Shown one piece after another: positions 48,358 through 57,474 of a DNA stretch of 64,000 bases (its first letter is position 1; every line of letters begins with the position of its first letter). The stretch is taken from positions 153,976 through 217,975 of the forward strand of contig NZ_JAQSDO010000008.1 of the NCBI RefSeq assembly GCF_029945965.1, written 5' to 3'. This DNA comes from Thermomonas sp. (GTDB lineage: Bacteria > Pseudomonadota > Gammaproteobacteria > Xanthomonadales > Xanthomonadaceae). The translations under genes were made by a program, and so were the position numbers. The notes beneath the pieces were generated by a model, which saw only the letters and a program-made list of their open reading frames with translations, did not search any database and was not told where the DNA came from.

Positions 48358-48579
48358 TTAGTCGACTGAAGGAGCCAGATTGCACTTTGAGAGCTTGAAG
48401 CCAAGAATGCCACCAATAATTGCGCCGACAGGGCCGATTGCAAAGATACTGGTCATGGCCGCCTCAACTGAACTGTCATGCACATTTGATGACAGCAGGG
48501 AGATCGTCCAATAGCCGCAGAATGCGACTACAGCGAATCCTGCCAGAGCGGAAATCAAGGTTACGATCAGTCGTTTCAT
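48358..48579 (-). CDS. Small two-pass membrane protein
   Basis: 73 residues from the ATG at 48579 (GGGAG upstream). Two hydrophobic segments: LIVTLISALAGFAVVAFCGYW and SIFAIGPVGAIIGGILGFKL. No family recognised. It sits between the STY0301-like gene and a GNAT gene on the same strand, with lower GC than the core genes. Confidence 0.65.
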   Translation of the reverse strand: MKRLIVTLISALAGFAVVAFCGYWTISLLSSNVHDSSVEAAMTSIFAIGPVGAIIGGILGFKLSKCNLAPSVD

Positions 48580-48605
48580 GTGGACGTGGCTCCCTGATAC
48601 CTGAG

Positions 48606-49139
48606 TCAGACGCTGGGCCGAGTGCATTCAAAGCGAACCGTGCCAGGTTCCCGTCCTGAACCAGTTGCCGCGAAACTGCACCGCACGAGAATCGCGATTG
48701 ATGCCGGATTCTCTTCGGTCGTATGTGCAATGACGCGTTCAACGTGGGGCATGGAAAACACGTTCTTCACCAACGCGTCTGTCATCTGGGTTGCGTATCC
48801 ATTGCGCTGCCATTCGGGGAGTACGGAGTACCCGATCTCCACAGTGCCATTCGCGTCGGGTGGGCCGAAATAACCAGCGGCGCCAACGAGCGTTGAAGGT
48901 GACGTTTCATCAGCATCACGAATCGCGTACCAGCCATACCAACCTTCAGCCGCTTTCCCACCTTCTTCGAAGCAGGTACGAAAGAACTCCATGGCGTCAC
49001 GATCGTACTCGCCGGAGGGCCATTCGGATGACACGGTCGCACACAGTAGTTCTCCGAGCAGCTCAGGTGTTTCCAGTTCGATGCGGATGTGCGCCAGCGT
49101 AGATACAATGAGGGTAATATTGTTAGTTCGTAAGTCCAT
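48606..49139 (-). CDS. GNAT family N-acetyltransferase (RimJ/RimL-like)
   Basis: 177 residues. The GNAT core is clear: LVGAAGYFGPPDANGTVEIGY, the acyl-CoA loop VLPEWQRNGYATQMTDALV (Q/R-x-x-G-x-A form) and VERVIAHTTEENPASIAIL. Probably acetylates a small molecule or a protein N-terminus; the substrate is unknown. Accessory gene with lower GC than its neighbours. Confidence 0.85.
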   Translation of the reverse strand: MDLRTNNITLIVSTLAHIRIELETPELLGELLCATVSSEWPSGEYDRDAMEFFRTCFEEGGKAAEGWYGWYAIRDADETSPSTLVGAAGYFGPPDANGTVEIGYSVLPEWQRNGYATQMTDALVKNVFSMPHVERVIAHTTEENPASIAILVRCSFAATGSGREPGTVRFECTRPSV

Positions 49140-49154
49140 ATTTCAGCCAGCAAA

Positions 49155-49188
49155 TAAAGAAAGTTCTACAGCGCGCGCATCTCGCGCT
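49155..49188 (-). terminator. Weak terminator candidate behind the kinase gene
   Basis: Short stem AGCGCG / CGCGCT with a 7-nt loop. On the minus strand a T-rich stretch (CTTTCTTTATTTG) follows a few bases later. Confidence 0.3.
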
Positions 49189-49198
49189 GACGAGTGGA

Positions 49199-51829
49199 CT
49201 ACTCGGTCGTCGCTGTCTTTTCCATGCTCGAAGCGGGCACGGTCGGATTGCCCGCCAAGCGCACGGCTTCATCCAAAGTTGCTTTGCGTTCTAGGTAAAC
49301 CGGATGGGTGTTCGGGTACTGCTTCAAGGTGAGCATCAGGGCATCGCGCAAGATTGTTGTGGCCTCGCCGTAGCGATGCGCCTTGATCAACGTCTCGGCC
49401 AGTGCGTCCTGCAGTAACGCGTTCTGGTATGCCTTCGGCCCCAGGATCACGGACAGGCGGGCCATCGCATCGCGTTGGATGCGCTCGGCTTGCTGCAAGT
49501 GCCCCTGCCCGGCAATCGCGCGGCCCCACTGGCTTGCGGAGTACCAGGTGATGCCATCGTGCTCGCCATTGGACGTGCGCCGCATTTTGAAGGCGCGTCG
49601 AAGATCAGGTTCGGCTTGATCAAAAGCACCCTGCATCAAGTGCAGCCTGCCGCGGTTTGTTAGCAGCTCTGACAGTTCCAAGGTCTCGTCCAACGGCATC
49701 GCGGCTTCGGCTTGATCGAACAGGGCGGCGGCCGCCACGAAGTCTTCCTGCTGTACCTTCAGCGAGCCATAGCGCGACAGGATTGCTGCCAGTTGCCGGT
49801 GCCGGGCCGGCAGATACTTGCGCGCCAACACTGCTGCGCGCGTGTAGATCGGGTCGGCCTGATCATCGTGCTTGGCCTGTCGCAGCACACCTGCGAGTGT
49901 GACCAAGGGACGGATGAGCTGGGCGGATTCCAGGCCCTTGGCCAACTCGGTTTTGGCGATGACGTCGCGCAGCACTGTTTCAGCCTGCTGGTCCTGCCGG
50001 AGTTGCATGAGCAGCTGGGCGTATTGCGACCCGGCATCAAGCGTTTCCTGGTCGCGCGGTCCCAGGGTGGCGGCGATCTCCGCATAGGCGTCACGCGACA
50101 TGACCAGGGCTTGGTCGCGCTCCTTGCGATTGATCAGGGCCGTGCTGAGGATTTGCTTGGCGCGCGCCACCACCAATGCCCGCGCCGGCGCCTGCGCGGA
50201 AGGCATGCCGATGATCCTGCGGGTGCGTTCGATCGCTTCGTTCTGGCGCCCGCTGCGTAGTGCCAGCAGCGCCAACTTGCGTTCGGTTTCGGCGACTTCC
50301 GTGCTTGCTCCGCCATGTTGGGCCTTGCGCGTGGCCAGCGCCTCCAGCAAGGTGCGATGCGCACCGTCAAGGTCGCCCAGGTTGGCCTGGATCTCGCCCA
50401 AGTCGGACAGCAGTTCGCCACGCAACATGCGGTCGCCCTGCAGTTTGTCATCCAGTGCACGAATGCCGTCGTCAACCAGCTGTGCGGGCGTGCGCAGGGT
50501 GCTGCCCTTGCGCGACAGCGGGTCCTGCTCACGGAACACCGACAGCACGAAATCCTTGACCTGTTCGGCGCGCGCAGCTTCGCGCTTGGCCTGGTTGGCT
50601 TGCGACAGGGCCACGCCGAATCCGGCCACCAGCGACATCACAATCAACCCCGCCATGACCGCAAACATGCGGTTGCGACGTAACCAAAGCCTGGCGCGAT
50701 AACGGCGTCCGCCAGCGCGCGCCCGCACCGGTTGGCGTTGCGCGTAGCGGTCAAGATCGTCCTGCAGCGCCTGCACGGTGGGGTAACGGTCCTGCGGCAG
50801 GCGGCGCAGGCAACGCGCCACGATCGCGTCCAGATCGCCCGCGATTTCCTGCGGCAATAGCAATCCTGCGCCGCGCTCTTTTTTTGCCGCTTGAGAGGGC
50901 GGAGGAGGGTCATCGCGCAACAGGCGGTCAATCGCCTTGGACAATGGGGTGTCGCCGAACGACCACGGCAGGCGGCCGCACAGGATCTCGTACAGGACTA
51001 CGCCCAAGGTGTAGACATCAGTGGCGGTGGTGATGGCCCCGCCTTCTATTTGTTCCGGCGCGGCATGGTCCGGTGTGAACGCCGTGGTATGCGTGTCGCG
51101 GAGCCCCTTCGCTTGCGGATCCAGAAGTTTGGCGATGCCGAAATCCAGCAGCTTCACCTGGCCGCTTTCGCTGACCAGGATGTTGGATGGCTTCAGGTCC
51201 CGATGCACCACCAATGCCGCGTGTGCATGGGCCACGGCGGAGCAGGCCTGGTGGAACAGCTTCAAGCGCGGCTGCAGCGGCAGCGCGTTGCTGCGGCAAT
51301 GGTCAGTGATGGTGCGGCCCGGCACGTATTCCATGGCCATCCACGCGCGGCCATCATGTAAACCGCCATCCAGCAGCCGCGCAATGTTGGGATGCGACAA
51401 CTGGGCAAGGATCTGGCGTTCTTCCTCGAAGCGTTTCGCATGCTGCGTCGCGTCGCCGTGCAGGACCTTGATTGCCACTTGCTGGACGAAGCCGCCTTCG
51501 GCGCGCTCTGCCAGGTAGACCTCACCCATGCCGCCGCGGCCGACCTGGCGCACGATCTGCCACACCCCGATGCGGGTGTCCGTGGCCAGCGGAGCGCTTT
51601 GCATCACGCCATCATCGGCATGCGTATGCAGATGCGGTGCATGGTCCAGTATCGATGCCCGACTCGATGCAGCCAGCATCGCTTCCAGTTCCCGACGAAG
51701 CGCCGGCGCATTGCGGCAATGGCGATCCAGGAAGGCAGCCTGTTGCGACGGCGTGCGTGCAAGCAAGTCCGGAAACAGGGCTTCAACCCTGGACCAGTCG
51801 ACGGGGTCGTATTCACTGGGCGATGTCAT
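49199..51829 (-). CDS. Membrane Ser/Thr protein kinase with TPR sensor domain
   Basis: 876 residues from the ATG at 51829 (AAGGGGAA upstream). The Hanks-type kinase domain has the glycine loop GRGGMGEVYLAE (98-109), Lys121 in VAIKVL, the catalytic loop HRDLKPSN with Asp211, and DFG at 229-231. An activation segment with TPDHAAPEQ follows. One transmembrane helix near 380-400 (VMAGLIVMSLVAGFGVAL) separates it from a long TPR-rich C-terminal part that is probably periplasmic. This architecture is common beside TIGR02999 ECF sigma factors. It is divergent from such a factor here, 85 bp apart. Confidence 0.92.
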   Translation of the reverse strand: MTSPSEYDPVDWSRVEALFPDLLARTPSQQAAFLDRHCRNAPALRRELEAMLAASSRASILDHAPHLHTHADDGVMQSAPLATDTRIGVWQIVRQVGRGGMGEVYLAERAEGGFVQQVAIKVLHGDATQHAKRFEEERQILAQLSHPNIARLLDGGLHDGRAWMAMEYVPGRTITDHCRSNALPLQPRLKLFHQACSAVAHAHAALVVHRDLKPSNILVSESGQVKLLDFGIAKLLDPQAKGLRDTHTTAFTPDHAAPEQIEGGAITTATDVYTLGVVLYEILCGRLPWSFGDTPLSKAIDRLLRDDPPPPSQAAKKERGAGLLLPQEIAGDLDAIVARCLRRLPQDRYPTVQALQDDLDRYAQRQPVRARAGGRRYRARLWLRRNRMFAVMAGLIVMSLVAGFGVALSQANQAKREAARAEQVKDFVLSVFREQDPLSRKGSTLRTPAQLVDDGIRALDDKLQGDRMLRGELLSDLGEIQANLGDLDGAHRTLLEALATRKAQHGGASTEVAETERKLALLALRSGRQNEAIERTRRIIGMPSAQAPARALVVARAKQILSTALINRKERDQALVMSRDAYAEIAATLGPRDQETLDAGSQYAQLLMQLRQDQQAETVLRDVIAKTELAKGLESAQLIRPLVTLAGVLRQAKHDDQADPIYTRAAVLARKYLPARHRQLAAILSRYGSLKVQQEDFVAAAALFDQAEAAMPLDETLELSELLTNRGRLHLMQGAFDQAEPDLRRAFKMRRTSNGEHDGITWYSASQWGRAIAGQGHLQQAERIQRDAMARLSVILGPKAYQNALLQDALAETLIKAHRYGEATTILRDALMLTLKQYPNTHPVYLERKATLDEAVRLAGNPTVPASSMEKTATTE

Positions 51830-51914
51830 GCGTGTTCCCCTTGCGGTGGGCATGATTACGCACGCGTCGCGGAATCGTAGCAAAATGGCGGAATGCAGGG
51901 AGCCGGAGTGCACC

Positions 51915-52490
51915 ATGGATAGCCTTGCGGCTGGTACGCAGGATGTCACCGATAGCGTTGATGCCACGCATGCCCCGGGCGTGCTGGCAGCGGTGCACGA
52001 CCTGATGCCGCTGCTGTACGAAGAATTGCACCGCACCGCACGCCGCGAACGCCGCAGATTTGCGGTGGGCGACTCGCTGGCCACCACGATGCTCGTGAAC
52101 GAGGTCTACTTGCGGCTGGTGGGCTCGCCGGGATTCAACACACGCGGTCACTTTTTGGCGGTGGCCGCCGTGGCGATGCGCAGGATCCTGATCGAGGCGA
52201 TCCGTTCGCAAATGCGGATCAAGCGCGGCGGCGAATTCCAGCGCGTGGACTTCGAGCATGCGCTGGAAGTCGAGATTGCCGATGACGAGAAAATCCTGGC
52301 GATCAATGATGCCTTGCAGGTGTTGGCCGTGCGCTCGCCGCGGTTGGCGCAGATTGTGGAATGCCGCTTTTTTGCCGGTTACAGCGAAGCGGAAACCGCG
52401 CAGGCGCTGGAAATTTCCGAACGCACTGTGCAACGCGACTGGGCTACGGCGCGTGCCTGGTTGCAGCGCCAGATCGAGCCGACCGACTAA
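51915..52490 (+). CDS. ECF sigma factor (TIGR02999/Sig-70_X6 type)
   Basis: 191 residues from the ATG at 51915, with GGAG six bases upstream; an in-frame ATG at 51885 is the alternative. Region 2 is visible in LMPLLYEELHRTARRERR and LATTMLVNEVYLRLVG, with AVAAVAMRRILIEAIRSQ. Region 4 is FFAGYSEAETAQALEISERT followed by VQRDWATARAWLQRQ, the helix-turn-helix. This group is commonly paired with Ser/Thr kinases, and the kinase gene lies divergently next to it. Targets are unknown; the adhesin genes are neighbours but no promoter match was demonstrated. Confidence 0.9.
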   Translation: MDSLAAGTQDVTDSVDATHAPGVLAAVHDLMPLLYEELHRTARRERRRFAVGDSLATTMLVNEVYLRLVGSPGFNTRGHFLAVAAVAMRRILIEAIRSQMRIKRGGEFQRVDFEHALEVEIADDEKILAINDALQVLAVRSPRLAQIVECRFFAGYSEAETAQALEISERTVQRDWATARAWLQRQIEPTD

Positions 52491-52546
52491 GCGCTCGACT
52501 AGCCGCTGCGTCGCAGTGTGCGTGGCTGTGTGCATGGCGCCGCGCG

Positions 52547-52996
52547 TCATGCCTGTGCGGACTGCATGCTGGACGCGATGAACACATAGGCCTTGCTCCA
52601 CGCGGTGCGCGAGGACGCATGGAATGCCGTGCCCAGGTGGCCAGAAAGTGCGTGCATCAGTGCTTCGCCCATGCGGTCATAGTCCAGTGCCAGGACACCG
52701 TAACAACGGTGTTCCAGCCCCAGCCAGGCCAGCTGTTCGGTGATCGCCTCTGACTGGTGCAGTTTGGCAACAAGGATCGCAAGCATCTGCATGAATTTAG
52801 CGCGGTGCTGCGGCATGTCGCCGTGGAAGATCGTGCGCAGATGCGGTGTTCTGGAAAACAACGCATTGCAAACGTCGGCCGCAAAGGCGTCTGCATCGTG
52901 CTGGAGATAGGCGAATTGCGTGCGCACCAGGGCGATCTCTGCGGGCGACAGCCAGGGTGATGTGTCGTCCGGGTTGGTTTGCAGTAAGCCATGCAC
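52547..52996 (-). CDS. Single-domain globin (flavohemoglobin-like)
   Basis: 149 residues from a GTG at 52996; start choice is uncertain because the frame is open to 53284. Globin helices are readable: LSPAEIALVRTQFAYLQ (A), DAFAADVCNALFSRTPHL (B), and HRAKFMQMLAILVAKL. The proximal His96 is in LGLEHRCYGV, the bacterial F8 motif, and LGTAFHASSRTAWSKAYVF closes the fold. It has no FAD/NAD reductase domain. At B10, where flavohemoglobins have Tyr, a Cys appears to stand (Cys43), by eye alignment. It could bind O2 or NO. Convergent with the sigma factor. Confidence 0.78.
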   Translation of the reverse strand: MHGLLQTNPDDTSPWLSPAEIALVRTQFAYLQHDADAFAADVCNALFSRTPHLRTIFHGDMPQHRAKFMQMLAILVAKLHQSEAITEQLAWLGLEHRCYGVLALDYDRMGEALMHALSGHLGTAFHASSRTAWSKAYVFIASSMQSAQA

Positions 52997-53297
52997 TGAG
53001 CGTTGTCCCTGGATCCTGCCCACCGCGTTGGGGCTCAATTGTGCAATCGCCGTTTTCGCGGGAAACCCGCCATGTCGAAGTGAAGATATTCGGTGGTCAT
53101 GTCCCGCACGTTGCCGGCCAATGCGTTGGCCACGGCACATGAAAAGGATCGCGTGCGTTACGCAAAGCATTTGCAGTAGCGGCCACCGGCTCAGAAAAAA
53201 AATAAATTGCAAATTTTTGGCGGGTTCTGGCTGGAACCGTCGATCCCATGAGTGAACCCTCGCGGCATTGGCCGCATCTCTCACCTGGAGTTACGGC
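52997..53297 (+). other. Upstream region of adhesin 2
   Basis: About 300 bp between the globin start and adhesin 2. It contains a notable AT-rich tract (53195-53218, a run of A then ATAAATTGCAAATTTTT), unlike the surrounding GC-rich DNA, and GGTTC/GAACC inverted arms just after it. It must hold the divergent promoters of both genes. No clear -35/-10 pair stands out. Confidence 0.5.
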
Positions 53298-55493
53298 ATG
53301 AACCGCAGCAACCGCACCACGACCAATCCCACGCGTTTCGACCGCGCGCGTTACAACACGATGCGTCGCCGTTCGCTGTGCCTGGCGGTGTCCCTGCTGC
53401 TGGCGGGTGCTGCGCTGCCGGCGTTTGCTGACGCTGTCTGCCTGGACGCCAATGGGAATCCACTGCCCGCCGCGAACACCAACAAAGGTGCCGAGGACGG
53501 CGTAGAGAACGCCACCTGCACGGTTTCCTCCAGCGCATATGGCGAATACAACAATGCCAGCGGTGTTTTCAGCAATGCGTTCGGTTGGAAAAATATAAGC
53601 ATAGGCAGCTATAGCAGTGCGTTTGGTACCGAAAACACCACCCTTGGTTATTCTGCTAACGCGTTCGGTTACTTAAACTCCGCCTCTGGCAGCTATAGCA
53701 GCGCTATCGGTGCCGCCAATGAGGCTACTACCACTAACAGCAACGCCTTCGGAAATAACAATCACGCCACCGGTCTCACGGCCAACGCATTCGGCTTTGC
53801 CAACCTGGCTAGCAGCCAATCGACTAGCGCCTTCGGTTACAACAACACTGCCAGTGGCATCCAGGGCAGTGCGTTCGGTGATAGCAACACTGCCAGTGGC
53901 ATCCAAGGCAGCGCGTTCGGTTACACCAACCAAGCGACGTCGTTAAATTCCAGCGCCTACGGCAATCAAAACAACGCCTCTGGGATCCAGGCCAACGCGT
54001 TTGGGAATACCAATTTTGCTAGCGGTCAAAAGAGTAGCGCGATAGGTAGCTCTAACAACGCCGACGGCAAGTGGAGCAGTGCTGTTGGATACACGAACAC
54101 CGCCAGTGGTGTCGAAAGCAGCGCGTTCGGTAGCGATAACAACGCCAGTAAGGATTACAGCTCCGCGTTCGGTACCAACAACGATGCCAATGCCTTCTAC
54201 AGCAGCGCGATGGGTGCCAACAATACCGCCGACGGCGACTACAGCAGCGCGATTGGCTTGGCAAATCATGCCATTGGTGACAAGAGTACGGCGATCGGAT
54301 ATCTGTCGAAGGCACTGAACTATGGCAGCACAGCCATTGGCTACTCTGCCATCGCTGATCGCGATTACGCGATCGCAGTGGGCAGTGCGGGCAGCGAACA
54401 CCAAATCATCCACCTGGCCGACGGCACGGAAGACTTTGATGCCGTGAACCTGCGCCAGTTGAATTCTGCAATTGCAGGCGCGGGTGGTTTTGGTGATTTC
54501 TCCGGTCTGGTGGGCGCGTTTGGTGGTGGTGCCAGCTGGATCAACGGCACGTTCAGCGCGCCCACGTATTCGATTCAGGGCAGCAACTTCAACAACGTCG
54601 GTGCAGCCTTTGCAGCCATTGACACCAAGCTGACCGCGCTGGGCAATGGCGGCAATGGGCAAGGCCCGGCAGGCCCGGCAGGCCCTGCAGGTCCCGCTGG
54701 TCCGGCAGGTCCCTCTGGCCCGGCTGGTCCTGCAGGCCCTGCGGGTGCAGCAGGTCCGGTTGGTCCTCAAGGCCCGGCTGGTGCAGCGGGTATGGATGGT
54801 TTGCAGGGTCCACAAGGCCCGGCCGGTGCGCCCGCCGATATCGTTGCCATTACCGAGCTATCAAACTCCGGTGATGCGGTCACGCTGGATGCAGCCAATG
54901 CACACGCTGATGCCGGTGATGCGGTCACGCTGGATGCGGCCAATGCTCATGCCGATGCTGGTGATTTAGCGACACTGGATGCCGCCAATGCGCATTCCGA
55001 TGCGAACGATACCAAGACGCTGACCAGTGCCAATGACCATGCCGATGCCGGCGATGCCAGCACGCTGGCCGCCGCCAAGGCGAACGCGGCTACAGGCGAT
55101 GCCGCAACGCTCACCGCATCGAAAACCTACACCGACACCACCGCCACGCAGACGCTGACCTCGGCGAAGGCCTACACCGACAACAGGTTTGCCGCGTGGA
55201 ACGACACCTTCACCCAGTACCAGCAGCAGGTGGACAAGCGCTTCGGTCAGACCGACAAGCGCATCAGCCAGATCGGCGCGATGGGCAGCGCGATGACGCA
55301 CATGGCGGTCAATGCCGCCAACGGCAGCGGTCCCAACGGACGCGTCGCCATTGGTGTGGGCGCGCAGGGCAGCCAGGGTGCGGTGTCGATTGGTTACGGC
55401 AAGCGCATCGGTGACCGCGCGTCGTTCTCGCTGGGCGCGAGCTTCAGCAGCGGTGAGTCATCGGTCGGCGGCGGTTTCGGCTTCGACCTGTAA
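53298..55493 (+). CDS. Trimeric autotransporter adhesin 2 with collagen-like segment
   Basis: 731 residues from the ATG at 53298 (CTGGAG upstream). An extended basic N-region and signal peptide end at PAFA (44), then a Cys pair (48 and 74). The long YadA-type head (about 80-370) has roughly twenty repeats of the kind [15 protein letters not shown]. Then come [22 protein letters not shown], 19 uninterrupted Gly-X-Y triplets (456-512), and a stalk of repeated [15 protein letters not shown] units. The anchor ends VGGGFGFDL, as in adhesin 1. Outer-membrane trimeric adhesin. The collagen-like part probably forms a triple helix in the trimer. Confidence 0.94.
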   Translation: MNRSNRTTTNPTRFDRARYNTMRRRSLCLAVSLLLAGAALPAFADAVCLDANGNPLPAANTNKGAEDGVENATCTVSSSAYGEYNNASGVFSNAFGWKNISIGSYSSAFGTENTTLGYSANAFGYLNSASGSYSSAIGAANEATTTNSNAFGNNNHATGLTANAFGFANLASSQSTSAFGYNNTASGIQGSAFGDSNTASGIQGSAFGYTNQATSLNSSAYGNQNNASGIQANAFGNTNFASGQKSSAIGSSNNADGKWSSAVGYTNTASGVESSAFGSDNNASKDYSSAFGTNNDANAFYSSAMGANNTADGDYSSAIGLANHAIGDKSTAIGYLSKALNYGSTAIGYSAIADRDYAIAVGSAGSEHQIIHLADGTEDFDAVNLRQLNSAIAGAGGFGDFSGLVGAFGGGASWINGTFSAPTYSIQGSNFNNVGAAFAAIDTKLTALGNGGNGQGPAGPAGPAGPAGPAGPSGPAGPAGPAGAAGPVGPQGPAGAAGMDGLQGPQGPAGAPADIVAITELSNSGDAVTLDAANAHADAGDAVTLDAANAHADAGDLATLDAANAHSDANDTKTLTSANDHADAGDASTLAAAKANAATGDAATLTASKTYTDTTATQTLTSAKAYTDNRFAAWNDTFTQYQQQVDKRFGQTDKRISQIGAMGSAMTHMAVNAANGSGPNGRVAIGVGAQGSQGAVSIGYGKRIGDRASFSLGASFSSGESSVGGGFGFDL
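54663..54833 (+). repeat. Collagen-like Gly-X-Y tract in adhesin 2
   Basis: 19 uninterrupted triplets, mainly GPA, with [15 protein letters not shown] and GLQ (residues 456-512). DNA repeats of GGYCCNGCA type make it prone to slippage. Confidence 0.9.
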
Positions 55494-55499
55494 GCGTCT

Positions 55500-55521
55500 G
55501 GCGGTTCCTTCAGGAGCCGCC
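55500..55521 (+). terminator. Hairpin between adhesins 2 and 3
   Basis: GGCGGTTCC / GGAGCCGCC (one G-T pair), loop TTCA, no T-run. Probably a weak terminator or an mRNA hairpin, so adhesins 2 and 3 may be partly cotranscribed. Confidence 0.45.
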
Positions 55522-55578
55522 GCTTCCATCACTCAACACTTCGCGGCATCGACCGCGTCCAAACTCTGGAGTTTCGGA

Positions 55579-57423
55579 ATGAATCGTTCCAACCATAAAT
55601 GTTCCACCCGCGCGCTTTCCAATCGCACGATGCGGCGTCGTTCGCTGTGCCTAGCCATGTCCCTGTTGCTGGCGGGCGCCGCCATGCCGGCTTTCGCCCT
55701 TGTTCCAGGAGACCCGTCTTGCTTGGATATCAACGGCAACCCGGTCGTCGCATCCACCAACCAGGGCAACGAAGGCGGCACCGACAATGCCACCTGTGAT
55801 GCCACTGCATCCGCATATGGTCTGTACAACAACGCCAGCGCACAATTCAGCAGTGCGTTCGGCTATTTCAATATCGCCGCTGGCGAGGGCAGCAGCGCGA
55901 TAGGCACCCAGAATTATGTCTACGCATTCGGTGGCTTCGCATTCGGCGGCTATAACGCAGTCAAGGCCAGCGACGGCGTGGCAATCGGCACAAACAATAT
56001 GATTGCCCCTTTCGCGAATAACGGCCAGGCATTCGGGCGGAACAACACTGTCAGCGGCGCCCTCGGGCTCGCGTTCGGCTCCGGCAACGTGGCGAGTGGC
56101 CAGGACAGCTCAGCGTTTGGCAACGGCAACAACGCGGATGGCCTGAGGAGCTCGGCAATTGGCTTCAACAACGTGGCAGCAGGTCCGGACAACTCGGCAA
56201 TCGGCAGCAACAACTGGGCCGGCGCTGTAGGTGCCTCCGCGTTGGGCTATGGCAATTTTGCCAGTGGCCAGAACAGCAGCGCCGTTGGCACTTCAACGGT
56301 CGCCAGCGGGAACGGTAGTTCGGCTTTCGGCTATCAAGCCAAAGCACTCAACCTGGGCAGCACCGCGATCGGCTTTTTTTCGGTTGCTGACCGCGACGCG
56401 TCGGTCAGTGTGGGACAGGCTGGCGCAGAACATCAGATCATCCATATGGCGGATGGCACCGAGGACTTCGATGCGGTGAACGTACGCCAGCTGCGTACGC
56501 TTGCAACCTGGATGGGTGGCGGTGCCAGCTTCACCGGCGGCGTGTTCAACGCGCCTACTTTCACCATCCAGGGCTCGAACTTCAGCAGCGTTTACGACGC
56601 CTTTGCCGCGGTGGATACCAAGTTGACCGCGCTGGGTGCAGGCGTGCCCGGCCCGCAGGGTCCGGCAGGCCCCGCAGGCGCCACGGGTGCGACTGGCGCC
56701 ACAGGTCCAGCGGGTTCAGCAGGCCCCGTTGGTCCGCAGGGCCCGGCTGGTACGGCGGGTACAGATGGTTCCCAAGGTCCGCAAGGCCCGCAAGGTCCGG
56801 CGGGTGCAGATGGCATTAATGGCGTGGACCCGGCGTATGTCGCAGCTGCTGATGCAGCGACACTTGATGCAGCCAATGCCCACGCTGATGCTGGTGATGT
56901 GGCAACGCTGGATGCAGCCAATGACCACGCCGATGCAGGCGATGCCGCGACGCTTGCGGATGCCAATGACCACGCCGATGCTGGTGATGCCACGACGCTG
57001 GCAAGTGCGAAGGCACATGCCACTGCAGGCGACGTGACCACGCTGACCTCGTCGAAGACCTATTCCGATACCAAGTCCGCGTCGACGCTGACCGCTGCCA
57101 ATACCTACACCGACAACCGGTTCGCGGCATGGAACGACACGTTCACCCAGTACCAGCAACAGGTGGAAACACGCTTTGCACAGACCGATCGCCGCATTGA
57201 TCGCGTGGGCGCGATGAGTGGCGCGATGTCGGCTGCAACCGTCAACGCGGCTGGCCTGCCAGGCCAGAACCGCGTGGGCCTTGGCGTTGGTGTGCAGAAC
57301 GGGCGTTCCGCGATGGCCGTGCAGTACCAGCGGCTAGTGCGATCCAATGCCAGTGTCTCGCTGGGTGGGGCGCTGTCGGGCGGCGATGCGAGCATCTCCG
57401 CCGGCGCTGGCTTCAGCTGGTGA
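55579..57423 (+). CDS. Trimeric autotransporter adhesin 3 with collagen-like segment
   Basis: 614 residues from the ATG at 55579 (TGGAG upstream). Signal peptide ending PAFA (40), Cys pair at 48 and 73, then a YadA-type head with [15 protein letters not shown] and [19 protein letters not shown] repeats. The neck follows [23 protein letters not shown] Gly-X-Y tract of 21 triplets (355-417) leads to the [17 protein letters not shown] stalk. The anchor ([20 protein letters not shown] to ISAGAGFSW) differs from those of adhesins 1 and 2. The first 40 residues and the genomic layout show it is a tandem relative of adhesin 2, 85 bp upstream. Confidence 0.93.
   Translation: MNRSNHKCSTRALSNRTMRRRSLCLAMSLLLAGAAMPAFALVPGDPSCLDINGNPVVASTNQGNEGGTDNATCDATASAYGLYNNASAQFSSAFGYFNIAAGEGSSAIGTQNYVYAFGGFAFGGYNAVKASDGVAIGTNNMIAPFANNGQAFGRNNTVSGALGLAFGSGNVASGQDSSAFGNGNNADGLRSSAIGFNNVAAGPDNSAIGSNNWAGAVGASALGYGNFASGQNSSAVGTSTVASGNGSSAFGYQAKALNLGSTAIGFFSVADRDASVSVGQAGAEHQIIHMADGTEDFDAVNVRQLRTLATWMGGGASFTGGVFNAPTFTIQGSNFSSVYDAFAAVDTKLTALGAGVPGPQGPAGPAGATGATGATGPAGSAGPVGPQGPAGTAGTDGSQGPQGPQGPAGADGINGVDPAYVAAADAATLDAANAHADAGDVATLDAANDHADAGDAATLADANDHADAGDATTLASAKAHATAGDVTTLTSSKTYSDTKSASTLTAANTYTDNRFAAWNDTFTQYQQQVETRFAQTDRRIDRVGAMSGAMSAATVNAAGLPGQNRVGLGVGVQNGRSAMAVQYQRLVRSNASVSLGGALSGGDASISAGAGFSW
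56641..56829 (+). repeat. Collagen-like Gly-X-Y tract in adhesin 3
   Basis: 21 triplets (residues 355-417) with [21 protein letters not shown]. More varied and richer in Thr than the adhesin 2 tract, so the two diverged after duplication. Confidence 0.88.
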
Positions 57424-57429
57424 AGCGAT

Positions 57430-57457
57430 GGTGGTCCCTCCGCGAGGAGGGGCCGCC
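57430..57457 (+). terminator. Hairpin behind adhesin 3
   Basis: 12-bp stem GGTGGTCCCTCC / GGAGGGGCCGCC with two G-T pairs and loop GCGA, no T-run. Similar in kind to the hairpin behind adhesin 2. Confidence 0.45.
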
Positions 57458-57474
57458 GTCCGGAGCATACGAAG

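Noticed and set aside
53000..53284. A longer globin starting at about 53284
   Set aside because: The extra 96 codons show no globin or signal-peptide character and run over the adhesin 2 promoter region; a shorter start fits the globin length. The true start remains uncertain.
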